The position numbers and the translations under genes are program-made. From Lonicera japonica (lineage: Eukaryota > Streptophyta > Magnoliopsida > Dipsacales > Caprifoliaceae), in the NCBI GenBank assembly GCA_021464415.1, contig JAKCWG010000170.1, positions 1 to 64,000 of the forward strand: DNA of 64,000 nt, read 5' to 3'. This document shows, piece by piece, positions 34,605 to 46,500 of the stretch. Below the pieces are notes generated by a model, which did not search any database, was not told the origin of the DNA, and was given only the letters and a program-made list of their open reading frames with translations. The first letter of the stretch is position 1. Every line of letters begins with the position of its first letter.

Positions 34605-34875
34605 TAAGGGTGATTTTATTTTTACCCCAATAATGCTTGGTTCCACTCTCATCTCTCATTTGGTCATTGAATATTGAGTAAGGGTTTGTATTCGGTTTTT
34701 GAGAGTAGAGTATAAGTTTGACAATGCCTTACTCGGCTCTTACGAATTGAGTAATAGGCTTATATTTCATACTTAAGAACCAAATACCATGTTAATATTC
34801 GGTATTTGAAGATCGAATGAGAGGTGTGAGTGAATCCAAGTACTATTGAGGGTGAAAACAGGATCACCCTTTTTT
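34605..34875. mobile_element. MITE-like foldback element (about 270 bp)
   Basis: The left end AAGGGTGATTTTATTTTTACCCC pairs with the right end read inward, AAAGGGTGATCCTGTTTTCACCC. The inverted similarity continues with CTTGG.TTC.CACTC and CTCTCATT. The interior carries a TACTCGG..CTTA..GAACC palindrome family that is also seen near 45640-45800. The target duplication is not resolved. Confidence 0.5.
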
Positions 34876-37250
34876 TAATTCGATTCTAAGGATATCTTTA
34901 CCTAAACCAATCACTTCATCTTTTTTTGTATATTCTATTGACATAGGGGGGTGTTTGCTTGGCTTAATTTTGGGGTAACTTTATTTTTATACGTGACTTT
35001 TTGCAGTTAATTCGCATTATTAGTTTCATCCGCGTTGCCTTTTAAGTTTAACCATGGGTTGGAATAGACTAACTGAAATAATTAGTGACTTGATTTGTAT
35101 AAATATTATTTTTTAATAATTTAATGTTAAAATATCCACTAAATTAATTAATATATATATCCACTCTAATTAATTACTTGTAAATATTAACAAGATGAAA
35201 GTAAAGGTAAAATAATAAAAGATTAAAAGTAGAAAGAACATAACTCCTCCTTCATTTTAATTCGATTTATCTATGATACAGTGAGTTTCAACACATGTTT
35301 TTTCAACTTGCACAAGTTCTTCTGGTATATTAGAAAGTGATTTTTTTGGCATTGCCCTTCTCAGGCAGTATTCTTATTTTTTTCATTTGTTTATTTTATA
35401 AACCCTAGGTAAGTGTGGGGGGTTTTATGCTAATAACCACTCCACAAGTTAGCGGTAGCTTTGTACCATTATGTTAGATCATCAATGTCATTTTTAACCT
35501 ATTGTAGCACCGATAAAGTATCCGCAATAGTAAATTCTTTTGAGGTGGATATCTTAGGTTCCTATAAAAAATATATATTAAGGTAGTGTGAAAAATGTAA
35601 AATTGTTATCCAACATAATGTAACCCTTACCAAAATAAAACATTAGTTTTGGAGTCGATATTAGATGTTAAATCATGTTTTTCTGAAGTTCATTATGTTG
35701 TAATTAAAATTAAGTTGTTTTTTTTTTTCATATTATCAAACTTTACATTAAAAATATAATTTCGAGTATGAATTCATAACCAAAAATAAAATTGCAGGGC
35801 ACATGTAGTGAATGTTCTCTCTGTTATCTATTAAAGGATTATGATTGATTTGCTTGTTGACAAAATATGTTTCGTTGTAGTATGGTTAAACTAATATAAT
35901 CATAGGGTGTATATTTTGATCGATGAAATTATCTACTAAGTTATTAGAGTATTTTTAATAAAAGTTTTTAAAAAACACTTAAAGCAAATTAGGAAATAAA
36001 TTAATATGGAAGTATATTTTGATTAGGAATCTAAATTAAAAATTCAATATACAATTAAAAATTAATTTTAATTAGTGTATATATTTCTCAATTTTTAAAA
36101 GGTAATGTTGTAAAAGTTGGTTCAAAACTTCCTTAAATTAAAGGTGATTTAACTGCAAGAAGTGGCGGATAGAATCAAAATTACGTGTAATTTTTAGAAA
36201 TTTGTGTCTGGATTTTGGTCTGAATAATTTAGAGGCAATTTATCTCTAAATTTGAAAAATTAATTCTAGAGTTATTAGATTTTTCACTTAGACAAAGAGA
36301 AATGATTTTCTTCAATTTTATATTCAAACTCCAGACAAAAATTGTCACTTCCTAACAATAAAAAAAGGGATAAAATAAAAGTATTCTTAAATGAATCCAC
36401 CAAAACAATCAACTCACCTTACCTCCCTTTAAAAAATTTGAGAGAAAAACTTTTTTTTTAGCCAAACAATCCTTAACCTCTCAACCATTCAACATTGCCA
36501 ATTTGCTGCCTTTGTTACCAGCGATATCTTAAGTGCACAAAGGTGTGCTAAGGAACGAAGGTGGGCAGCTCCAATGAATTTTAATGCATAAATTCTTTAT
36601 TATCCTCCGATTAATTCCACTCACTAAAACTAATAGGCTATGAGTTAAAAGAGGAACAGAACATATGTGGGTTTGCTGTGATTGCAAAGGATACGAAGCC
36701 ATTAATGGCCAAAGATTCCCACCACCACCATACCAATTTTTTGTTGCTCCATTTAGAGATTTAATAGGGAAAGTGATAAGAATAAGCATACTCTTAGTTC
36801 ATAATTTTAGGGTCTTCTTAATCTCATATATATTTTTTTGTTTTGTCAATTTTGCAATTATTGTTATTATATAAGGAATTGGAGATCTTAATTTGAGATA
36901 AGTGAAAATAATTGCACTCAATTAGGAGTAAGTTTATGGAGTGCTATGAGTTAATGTAGTCGCATGTTGAGAATAAGAGATGTATGGAATAAAGACTTGT
37001 TTGGATTTTAAGAAAATGGTGGGGCCATGAGAAAGGAATTGAAAATTTTTAGTGGGGTAAGATGCAAGTTTATTTAATCTAGAGTGAGAATAATAATTTT
37101 GTAGGTGTGTAAAAACTCCCTAAAATAATTTTATGTCATCATATTCTCTTGTCTTGCACACTAAGGCATTAACAAACCTATATTTTTGAGGTTTAAAAAT
37201 AGGTGGTTGCTATTTGCACACCATCAAAAAATTGATTTTACTCCATATTT
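34876..37250. other. Intergenic, no gene seen
   Basis: AT-rich. The opposed frames at 36529-36874 share the same DNA and have no motifs. No RNA gene or mobile element was recognised. Confidence 0.4.
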
Positions 37251-37264
37251 TATTCTCCCAATAA

Positions 37265-37450
37265 TTAGTGAATAAATGTATATTACTCGTTCGATAACAA
37301 GTAAGTAAGTGCATAATACTCGCTTGATGACGAACGAGTAAGACAGTGAAGTTTTTATTAGTTTGTCATCAGGCGAGTAACATGTACTTACTCGCTTATT
37401 ATCGGGTGATTAACGTGCACTTATTCACTTATCATCAAACGAATAAAAAA
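37265..37450. repeat. Cluster of imperfect ACTCG..GATRACRARYGAGT inverted repeats
   Basis: Words such as ATTACTCGTTCGATAACAAG, ATACTCGCTTGATGACGAAC, GTCATCAGGCGAGTAACATG and TTACTCGCTTATTATCGGGT recur every 40-50 bases in alternating orientation, ending near TTATCATCAAACGAATAA. The cluster can fold back on itself and looks like a small decayed MITE or satellite. Confidence 0.45.
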
Positions 37451-40230
37451 TAAAATATTATTAAATATTTTACAAAGTTCAAATAGCCATTCACCTTAAA
37501 ACATTGTCATATGTACGAGACAATTTGAAAAGAGTCTCTTTCATATTTGAAGTTTCAACTCTCCTTTCACCTCAATGAACCATCAATAACTTTAATTATG
37601 TAAAGCATGTTATTTCTCTGTGGCCCAATATAAAGAAAAATTTGAATGGAGAATTATTCTTTGTAGTACTTTTTCGTCATTAAATAGAAATTAAAGCTGT
37701 TTCAGCCTAAAGCTTTCCACTTCCGAATATTTATTGCATTCACATAATTTTTTCTTCAGCTTTTAAATAACTAATTCAAAATAAAGTCCTCGATGGCGTC
37801 GTGTATTTGATAACACTTCTTTTTCTTAAAAAAAAGTTTCAAAATTTTCATGTTTGCTTGCATTTAATTACATAATTTTTTATTGTATTAAATTTCGTAA
37901 TACAACTTCATTTAACTTAATTTTTTAATTTTATTTTTTAGGTAAATCAAAAAAAGTTCCATAAAATTTGATATTATTGTACTTCTAAAGGCACCCAAGC
38001 TACTTGATTGAGATTTTGAAAGACAAAAAGATAGTCTTGTTTGAGCTGGACAGTCAATTTAGAAAAGGTCTTTGTACACTTTCCATTATTAGTCACTTGT
38101 AGCCCAAGTGGTTTTGGACCTTGTAATGATTCCTTTTCAATTATTTCCAACTTTAGCCATTTTTGCAGATCGGTTAATGTTGGCAAAAATTCTCGCTCCA
38201 AATTAATGTTCATCTTATAATTTTGGGTGGTGTTATTGTTAAAGTAATTTATTATTAAAATAATGTGCATACAATATTAAAATCATATAGTACAAATTTT
38301 TAAAAGAGTATTGTGCTTTAACAAGAAAATAAATGCTTTGGCGAGAGGGGTACTCGTAATTTTTTCATATCTTTAAAAACACAATAATAGTATGTTTGAG
38401 TACCCAATTATGTTTCAAACTTTTTGTAAGCTAATTTTGTTCTAATTCTAATCATCATCCACGGGTCATATTATTATAATTATTTTTTAAATATGTTCCT
38501 TGCAAAAATCAGTTGATTTAATTTACCCCAATACCTATAATGTTCATTTAATGATATGGAAAGGAAGAACCGAAATGTGTACGCATAAATTTAAATTACG
38601 AGGATGGTCATAAATGAATGATCAATTATGCGAAAATTAATTAATTTTACTATTTTTATGAATCAACTGATGCGATAGATACACATTAATTACTATTTGA
38701 TGATCGAGAACCCACATTGTAATAAGTGCGAGTTCGATTGGTTCACTAAAACTGATTAAAATGCGGTTCTTGTGATATGCTAATTAAGATGAGTCTTTCT
38801 AATTTGTTAACCAGCTAAAGCTGATTAGATTAATTGGTTCATTGCTAAATGTTTGTTTGAGGATATGGAGGGAGAAAAGTTTCAAAATGAAGTGACATAT
38901 CACATACATATATATATATGGATGGAAGTTAACCGGTGCAACATGATGGTGTGGAACTGGGTGGGGTGGGTTGGGGTGGGGTCTCACTCCTTAGACAGCG
39001 AGCCAGCAAACCATGGGGTGTATTGAGGGGTGGACCACCATATCACATCCATCATTATTATTTCCTTTTTTCTAGGTTTTAAATTAAGAGCTTTAATAAT
39101 GTGACCCATAATAAATTAAATACAATGCATCTCATAGTATATAGCAAATAAGTTTTGTGTTTTATAATTGCTAATCTTTAGTTTTAGTACATACGGATAG
39201 ATTCGGTGTTCAATTCATGAGGAGAGAGAAGAGAGAATATTGCCAAGGCTAGAATTTGAAATCTTGATCCATGGCCAAGACATTATCAACTGGGATAACA
39301 ACCGAATCTCACAATTGAATATCTTAAAAATGTGATTTTATAAGTGTGATTAGTTAATTATTCACTTCACTCAATCGTCTGTTTTTAAAATAATTCTTTT
39401 AAGAAGTTGAAACATCCTAACTAAATAAGCCTTAATGTCTTGTTTGGCAACTGAGAAAAAACTTGGGGTAAGGTATAGTATTGGAAAAGATGTGACGGGA
39501 CGAGTTTCAAGTATTGAGATGAATAATTTTAAAGGTATCCTTAAGAAATTCTATGTTGAAATTAGTATTTTTCTTAAAAAATTTCAAATAATAAAGCGAT
39601 ATTGTTGATTTGATACAAGTTAATTAGTAGTAAGGGTGGACCCAAGATTTGCCGTAGGGTTGTGTTAAAGTGGGTTGAAAACTTATACATTTTTATTTTT
39701 GTTGTATAATTTAGTAATATCATATTTTTTTTGTTAGATTAAACTTAAGCTTGTTCTACAAGGTCTCAATTTTGCATCTAGGATACATAGATTGACAATG
39801 AATTAATTCAGATTGTGTTCGTATCGAATTTTATTGTGTTTAAGGTTTTATTAGTTCGGGTCTAAACAAATGAGATTCAGTTAGAGAATTCACAACCATG
39901 CAATATGCTATCTGAATTAAGATTGAAACAAAATCTATGTCTGGATGAGATATTGAGATTCAGTCATATATATGGGTGTGGGTTGTTGCCTAGCTGCTCT
40001 CAATCTCTTTCCCCACCCAAAACTGGATAATATCCTCATAAAGACACATACATGTACACTTCATGATCCCCTCTTGTTTGTGGGTCCCTTCATTGGAACT
40101 ATTCCTAAACTGCTAGCTAGATACGCAATTGAAACATATTCACGTGATACTCATAAATTATTAATAATAATTTGTTATGCTTTTAAAATTTTTGACAATT
40201 AAATAGATGTACCACGTAACAATACATTTA
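37451..40230. other. Intergenic, no confirmed gene
   Basis: A 98-codon minus-strand frame at 37974-38270 (core LPTLTDLQKWLKLEIIEKE, end VAWVPLEVQ) looks more protein-like than its surroundings, but I do not recognise it and it lacks context. It could be an exon fragment or chance. Nothing else is supported. Confidence 0.35.
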
Positions 40231-40747
40231 GGCTTCGTTTGATTCGGGTATTAAAAAGTGGGATGTAATTGTTAATATCACTTTTTTTATAATACCTTAT
40301 TTGATTCTCACAAATGTGCTGGGATTACTAATACCGGTACTAACTTAATACCACTATTTGTGGTACAATTTAATACCAGGGGGAGGTGGTATTGTTTATC
40401 TAGGATTAAGAAAAAATGAATCATATATTTTCAAAAATGCCATTACTACTATATTATTATTATTTTAACTTAATTTTGTTTAAAAAAAATATAAATTATT
40501 TTTTTAAATTTTTTTTTTTTACAAAATTTTTAAATTTTTTTTTTATTTTGTTAGTGCAAAATGTAATCCCGTATACGAGTTACAGAATCAAACATGGTAT
40601 TAACGTCAACATGAGATATCACAGTATTAATACTGCATATATCAAACAAGGTATAAGTATTAAATTAATACCAGGATTAATAGTCAAGTACTATTAATAC
40701 TGGTATTATTAATTCCACTGACCTTAATACCTGAATCAAACGAGGCC
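40231..40747. mobile_element. Tourist-like (PIF/Harbinger) MITE, 517 bp
   Basis: The left end GGCTTCGTTTGATTCGGGTA pairs with the right end read inward, GGCCTCGTTTGATTCAGGTA. TTA flanks both sides (40228-40230 and 40748-40750). The interior is AT-rich with repeated AATACC and GGTATTA words. The 93-codon frame inside is F/Y/N-rich low complexity and not a transposase. Confidence 0.8.
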
Positions 40748-40750
40748 TTA

Positions 40751-41033
40751 ATATATTATATAATTCTTTTTAAGTAACAGAACAAAATTAGGTGATTCAG
40801 TTGTACACCATGAACATAGGGGCACCACCACATAAGTAGCCCTTAATTGGGTCCTAGATATAGACAGATTGGCAAACTGTGAGCCTTTTGATGACCCCAC
40901 CACCCCACATGCATGTCTAACCCATATAGTATTTACTCCATAACTCAAACCCCATCCCCATCCCCTTTGCCTTTCCCTATTTATTATTTTAAATCTCAAA
41001 CATATCCCATTCAATTGAGAGAGAGAGAGAGAG
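40751..41033. other. Upstream region of the small two-exon gene
   Basis: This holds the promoter and 5' UTR of the gene at 41034. A (GA)8 run sits directly before the start codon (about 41017-41033). A TATTTATTATTTTAAA stretch at about 40977 could be the TATA region. Confidence 0.35.
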
Positions 41034-42207
41034 ATGGAAGTAGTGGTAGAAGATGATGTGTTTTTTGCAGATATAAGCAAGCAAATTTCTCTACTTATCA
41101 TGGATGATGATGATAATCATCATCATCATCAATCTCTCCACCCTCCCCCTGTTTCTAACTTCCAGGTTTTTACTCTCTCTCTCTCTCTCTTGTATACGTA
41201 CACACGACCAAGTATTTGTAAAATGCAAATAGCGAGGGTGTGAGTACTCAATGCGCATATAAAACATCAATATATATATATATATATATAATTTTAGAGT
41301 GCTATAGTATTTATTAAGAGGTTTAATAATCTTGTTCTTTAGTAAATTAAACGGTAATGATATTACCAAAGTAAATATATATAATCTTTTTATGATCGAT
41401 ACATTACTATTGATGAAATTAACATAATGTACAACAATTAATTTGATCCATTATTTGCTCTAACAAAGCTCTTTCTGCTTTGTTAGACCAAGTCTTATGG
41501 GTATATATGGTAAACTTACATGCTGTGTAGTAACTAAGTTCGTTGATTTCTGGAATAGCCATGCATATGGTAAAATTTTCATCTCCGACATTTAAATGTA
41601 AAACTTCTCACTTGAGAAATTCAAATATTAAACTTCCAGGGTGATAAGTGTAATATTTAAACTTCTGAGGTGAGAAGTTTTAAACTTTCCACCATAGAAG
41701 TTTATATGCTAAACGCATGACGCAAACTTTGTCGTATGGTAAGTTTATCCCCTCTTTACCATACAACTCCAAGTTTCGGCAAATTTGTTATATCTGTTGC
41801 GAGACAAAGTATGACAGATTTGCAAATTAAATTTAACGAACTCATCAGATTTGGTCCTAGTAGCATTCTCCTTTAGAAAAAATATGGGAAAATAAATAAA
41901 GTTTTCATTTTCTTGTTTTGTTTAGGCATTCTCAAGGGGAACTCGTCCAAGTAATGCACAGATACCAGCATTTTATGAGCAAACAAGTACAAGAAGAAGG
42001 GAAAGCAAGGGAACAGGAGTATTCATTCCTCACAAATATTTAGCCAATCCAAGAAGGAGAATTAACAATAAGCAAGCAAGATTCAGCAGTAGTACAAAGT
42101 TCCAACAAGGGCACTCTAGTAATTACACAACACTGCCTCCTCGCCACTATAGTTATACTGCCAACACATTTTATAATTCTATTAACCCCAATTTATGCCA
42201 AAATTGA
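41034..42207 (+). CDS. Plant-specific small protein of unknown function, two exons
   Basis: Exon 1 (41034-41165, 44 codons) and exon 2 (41926-42207) join in frame through a GT-AG intron of 760 bp to give 137 residues. Exon 1 encodes an acidic start with FFADISKQISLLIMDDDD and then a His run. Exon 2 starts AFSRGTRPS, has FYEQTSTRRRESKGTGVFIP and a basic RRRINNKQARFSS stretch, and ends in a Ser/Tyr/Asn-rich tail. The modules DISKQISLLIMDD and RRESKGTGVFIP, and the phase-0 junction before AFSR, look like a conserved land-plant family without an established name. I see no membrane segment or signal peptide, and the basic stretch could direct it to the nucleus. Its place between TBL and TSC10 matches the position of Arabidopsis At3g06070 and At5g19190, so it is probably their orthologue. 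Its function is unknown. Confidence 0.75.
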
Positions 42208-43451
42208 ATATATACACTAAATTAGTACTCGTGCTATCTCAAATTAAGAGTTCGGTTTTTATGACCGATCTATTGAATTTAAAAGGCAGATAAGTTTTAT
42301 TTGAAAAATCGATTATGTAAGTCGAAATTAGTACTTTTGAAAGTGTGATAATTAAATAATAACTTTTCGATTGGCATCGAGAAGTATTTGCGCAACCTTG
42401 TGTGGAGTTTTGAAACTTCAACGAACTTGTGATTTGTAATATATTCATATTCCTTCAATATATAATAGCTTCTTTATTTTTTTGGTGGGGGTGAGAGGGG
42501 GGGGGGGGTACCTAAGGTTGGTGCCTCATATATATGTAATGGAATTGCATAATTATATTTGTTGTTGATCGAGCTTGATGTAGGGTAATTAAGCTTGTCA
42601 TATGTAATTTTCGTTGAATGCTATATATATATATATTAAATCATTAGTTATTGAGAAATTTATATGATGTTCTCCCTTTTTCTTTTCATGTGGGTTTGTT
42701 GAGATCTTGCACTTTGCGATGCACCTTTTTTTCTTTTTTTGAAAGCCGCCAAACAACGCGACTAAATTAAAATTAAATATTATAAGACACAAAGTCCATA
42801 AAATTCTCTTCGTTGTAAACAATATAAATTTTATTCGTAGATTACAAAAGTAATATCTGAACATATATCCATTTTAACCATTCAATTTTGCAATTAACTA
42901 CATTTAAAATAAAATATATCGAGTAGTTAATTAACCTATAACATGTATGCTTCTCTTTCAAAGGGAATTTCAGAGATTTGTTTTATTCATTAAGCTGTTC
43001 AAATAAATCTAGTGGTTTTTTAAAGCCAAACCAGTTCAATATTTATTAATTTTTTGTAAATATAATTTAACGGCCAAACCATCCCTTTATTTTATAATAA
43101 TGGACCAACTATTTTGAAAAAAAAATATTCTGTTTGTCTAGCTATCTGCCCCTCCATGTGAAACTGGGGTTGCAACTGAGAACTACTTTATGTGTGCCCT
43201 ATTCTCAAACTCTTTTGCTTTAGAGATGTACACATAAATAAATTTATATGCATTTGGTGGGGCATGTACGTGTAAGTGCTTGAATTAGTTCTTTTAGAAT
43301 GACTTATATTACACTTGTATCTGCAAACGTTCTCAACATGTTTTAATCATAGTTTGAACTTCATATTACGGATTTGAATGTATTCAAACTAATGATATAC
43401 ATATGAATACTTGAAAGTTTTCAGAGACGACAAATGAAATGAGACAAATAC
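42208..43451. other. Intergenic, no gene seen
   Basis: Contains a G10 homopolymer near 42499-42508 and AT-rich DNA. No supported feature. Confidence 0.4.
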
Positions 43452-43961
43452 AAAAAATAGCATCACCAAGTATTGAAATTCAAGATCTATCATCACCTTT
43501 TTCAAAGTTTGGTACACTATATAACAAAGTAGCGTAACTTATTACAAAACTAGTAAAAGCTACTCTTCACTTAATGCTTTCCCAAGAATACCTTTTTAGT
43601 TGATTTTTCTCTTCCCAAAATGCCCCCCTTTTCACAGCAACAGTTTGTGTTCAAATCCGATTGTTAAATAAGCCAAGACTACATTTGTGTACCGTTTTAT
43701 GTATATTTAGTACCATTTTTGTAATTCATAGTGATAGCTTGTGTTCAAATCCGATTGTTCAAAAAGGGGGGACGAGGGGCCGGCATTTTGGAAACAGAAA
43801 AATCAATTAAAAGTGTATTCTTGGGAAAGCATTACATGAACAGTAACTTTTGTTAGTTTTGTAATAAGTTATGTTACTTTGTTTTATAGTGTAATTTTGA
43901 AAATAGCGATGATAGATTTGTAATTTCAATACTTGGTCATGCTATTTTTTGTAAAAACCTC
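43452..43961. mobile_element. Element with long terminal inverted repeats (about 190 bp each)
   Basis: The left arm from 43452 (AAAAAATAGCATCACCAAGT) pairs with the right arm read inward from about 43961 (AAAAAATAGCATGACCAAGT). Similarity continues through TATTGAAATT, TCTATCATC, AACTTATTACAAAACTA, ATGCTTTCCCAAGAATA and TGATTTTTCT to AAAATGCC. The centre holds a direct repeat, GTGTTCAAATCCGATTGTT. Long arms suggest a Mutator-like MITE, but no target duplication is visible. Confidence 0.65.
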
Positions 43962-45241
43962 GAAAGAAAACTAGCTTACTTTGAGTTTTTCAAAATAGAC
44001 ACAAGTTCTAATAGTTTGTGTGAGACTAGCTAGTTAAGCTAGGGTTCTAGTTCAAGATTAACCAATGGCTAATAGAAAAAAAAATAATAATGTTTAGGAA
44101 TCACAATAATGTTGTTACCAAAAAAAAAAAAAAAAAAATCACAATAATACCAAGCTCTGTAAGTCTACTTAAATTTGTGAATTAATTAACCCTATTAATC
44201 AAGTGAGGTCAAATATATAGGTTTGTGAAAGATGGGAATAAGATCACCATAAAGTTATGTTTATGGAATATTTGCCCAGATTTTCTAAGGAAAAAAGGAA
44301 GAACAAGGATTTGGGTTTGAAAAATTGAGTACAATTGCCCCCACTGAAGGCCGGGGTCCATATATGAATTATTTAAGGAAGAAAAAGGGGAAAAAAGGGT
44401 CACATGGTTTGCATCACTTTTTGTTTTGATTATCTCAAGTAGTCATTTTAGACAATCTTGTTGAAAAACAAAAGAAAATGCATTTGGAGAAGGAACATTT
44501 GATCTCAAAGATAAGGATAAAGCTTACATGGTTTCAACCCTAGACAACCTGTACCCACTCTACCCATAATGTCACCAATTGTCTAAAATCATTTAAAGAA
44601 TCAGTCAATAGAAAATGAGAGAACTTTAACTCATAGAGTTGGTCCAGTGGCTTGTCTACCATTAGTTTTCTGTGAGGGATGATTTATTTGATGGAAAATT
44701 TCGTGTTTGATCCCTTCTAGGTACAAAGTTCCTATAGGCTGGCGACAGCCTCAAATTCGCGAGCGGAAATTAGTTTCAAATTTAATATAGTGTGATGACT
44801 GCTCGTTGAAAAAAAATAGAACAAAGGAGATGAGAGAGCTCCAATATTATTTTGGTCACCTTTTAGCAAAGCGTGGCAATACTTTGGGTCCTTTTTTGGT
44901 GCACAACAAAATAATTATACGCCGTGTTTGCACGTTGCACATTATTTAAAATGGGTCAAATTGGATTAGAGTGCCGAGTTTGAGTAAAAAATGAATGACC
45001 ATGCATCGCACAATGCCCAAATTATGTGATTTAACAATTGGCCTATCTACCCCATGGTCTATATTATTGTTGTTTATAATGATTTGCACTACGTCAAATT
45101 AAGTGATTAATTCAACGGTAGGCCAGCGCTACAGTTTGCCAGTTTGGCCACATTATTATTGTTTCCAACGATTCCGATACTTTTGTTCAGAGTGTAAAGT
45201 GCCTTTATATGATGCGATCACGAAATGAAAGTATGAAACTA
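43962..45241. other. Intergenic, no gene seen
   Basis: AT-rich with an A18 run near 44120. No supported gene. Confidence 0.4.
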
Positions 45242-45244
45242 TAA

Positions 45245-45529
45245 GGGTCTCTTTGATAACATGTTAAAAAAAAAATAGTTAATTTTTGTGAGCCGTTGAA
45301 AAATAGGTTGAGACATGTTAGATGTCAATACTTTGTGACTTTTTTCATGGAAAATTTTTCTTTGGTGGTTAAGGAAGAAATTTTTTATACAAAAAGTTAT
45401 GAAAGATGGAAGACATCTACACATGAGTATGAAATTGAGAGTATCTTATCACATGTTTCAACTTTTCTGACTTCTTAACAAATCAAATATTTTTATTTTC
45501 TTTTTTTCAAATTATTATCAAACGTAACC
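45245..45529. mobile_element. Tourist-like MITE, 285 bp
   Basis: The left end GGGTCTCTTTGATAACATG pairs with the right end read inward, GGTTACGTTTGATAATAAT. TAA flanks both sides (45242-45244 and 45530-45532). Inverted similarity inside includes GAGACATGTTAGA against CACATGTTTCAAC. The overlapping 61- and 60-codon frames on opposite strands are not credible genes. Confidence 0.65.
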
Positions 45530-45599
45530 TAATTGTAGTAAGAAAATCTCCTTGATGTTGATCTCTTGATTTGATGCTCAATTAATTAGGTTTTCCTTT

Positions 45600-45803
45600 T
45601 TTGGATCATTAATAACGGAGTTGATATTTCTGCCTCACAAATTATAAACTTATATAGTCGGTACTTAAGAACCGAGTATGGCATTGTTAAACTTATACTT
45701 GATTTTTAAGTATCGAAAAACAGACATTTTACTCGGTTCTCAAAAACTAAATAAAAAGTGAGAGAAACCAACTGTTTTGTAGGGTGAAAATAATAGTGCC
45801 CCT
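45600..45803 (-). repeat. Fragment of a dispersed repeat (TACTCGGTTCTTAAGTACCG family)
   Basis: The minus strand starts AAGGGGCACTATTATTTTCACCC and runs through TTTTTGAGAACCGAGTAAAA and AAGTATAAGTTTAACAATGCC to CTCGGTTCTTAAGTACCGAC. Most of these words recur in the element at 34605-34875 and, weaker, near 62190-62340. It is probably one arm of a decayed MITE. Confidence 0.4.
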
Positions 45804-46002
45804 TAATTACCTCTTTGTGTACGTGTTTGACTCTTTCCTTAAGATGGTGACGGGCATGAACCCAGTTGAACCTGGCTTGAGCGTGTCTTTGTGCGGTTTC
45901 TGCTTAGATTGGCCCTGTTTGAGATCTTCTTGACTTCGAGTTGCTTCATAAGTGGTTGGAGTGTTGTGTTTGGCTTGTAATCAATGCCAAGCAAGCAGGT
46001 AT

Positions 46003-46269
46003 GGTGCAAAACATTTTTTGCACCAAAACAATGCATGCGGATTGGGTGCAAATTAGTTTTTGCACCAAAACAGTGCATGCGGATTGGGTGCAAATCAGTT
46101 TTTGCACCAAAACAGAATACTCGGCGGAGGTGCAAAAAGTGTTTTGCACCAAGTCAGTGTACTCGAGAATGGGTGCAAAATGTGTTTTGCACCTGGGCGG
46201 CGGAGGTGCAAAAAGTGTTTTGCACCAAGTCAGTGTACTCGAGAATGGGTGCAAAACGTGTTTTGCACC
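46003..46269 (+). repeat. Seven 22-bp palindromes in U3 of the 5' LTR
   Basis: Each unit is GGTGCAAA, six bases, then TTTGCACC. Units are 46003-46024, 46045-46066, 46087-46108, 46129-46150, 46172-46193, 46205-46226 and 46248-46269. Start-to-start spacing is 42, 42, 42, 43, 33 and 43 bases, and the last two pairs form a 76-bp tandem duplication. Two early spacers hold TGCATGCGG, a motif like the RY/B3 site. Repeated U3 boxes are known enhancers in Tnt1, and by analogy these are probably transcription factor sites. The same array is in the 3' LTR at 51085-51351. Confidence 0.9.
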
Positions 46270-46308
46270 TGGGCGGGTAAAAGGAAATTGTCTTGTTTTT
46301 TCACTTGG

Positions 46309-46317
46309 TATAAATAG
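46309..46317 (+). promoter_or_regulatory. TATA box of the copia element
   Basis: TATAAATAG stands 40 bases after the last palindrome and about 540 bases before the gag-pol start codon. An identical copy in the 3' LTR is at 51391-51399. Transcription should start about 30 bases downstream, near 46340. Confidence 0.75.
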
Positions 46318-46494
46318 AAAGGCTTATTTCTATTTTAGATAGACTTGAAAGAGAGTTGCTTTGTGAGAGTGAAAGAGAGAAAGACTTGTGCTTAGCTAGG
46401 GTTTAGCTAAGGTGAGAGGTGATCTTTGGAGGTTTGTTCCATTGATCTAGAGTAAGGATTATTGTGAGAGAATTCTTGTAAGTTCTTGGTTATC

Positions 46495-46500
46495 AATAAA
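46495..46500 (+). terminator. Polyadenylation signal in the LTR
   Basis: AATAAA lies in the R/U5 part of the LTR. The functional copy for the genomic RNA would be that in the 3' LTR at 51577-51582. Confidence 0.45.

Noticed and set aside
37300..37450. CRISPR-like repeat spacing
   Set aside because: The repeats are imperfect, alternate in orientation and lie in a plant nuclear context; CRISPR does not apply.
37974..38270. 98-codon minus-strand frame
   Set aside because: It looks somewhat protein-like, but there is no known motif, no promoter or exon context and no second exon found, so it is not called as a gene.
45839..46342. Several overlapping Cys-rich frames (repeated FCTK, FAPKQ and CKKC words) on both strands, repeated at 50917-51424
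   Set aside because: They read through the 22-bp palindromes of the LTR, where TTTTGCACC gives FCT or FAP in different frames; this is repeat structure and not a Cys-rich peptide gene.
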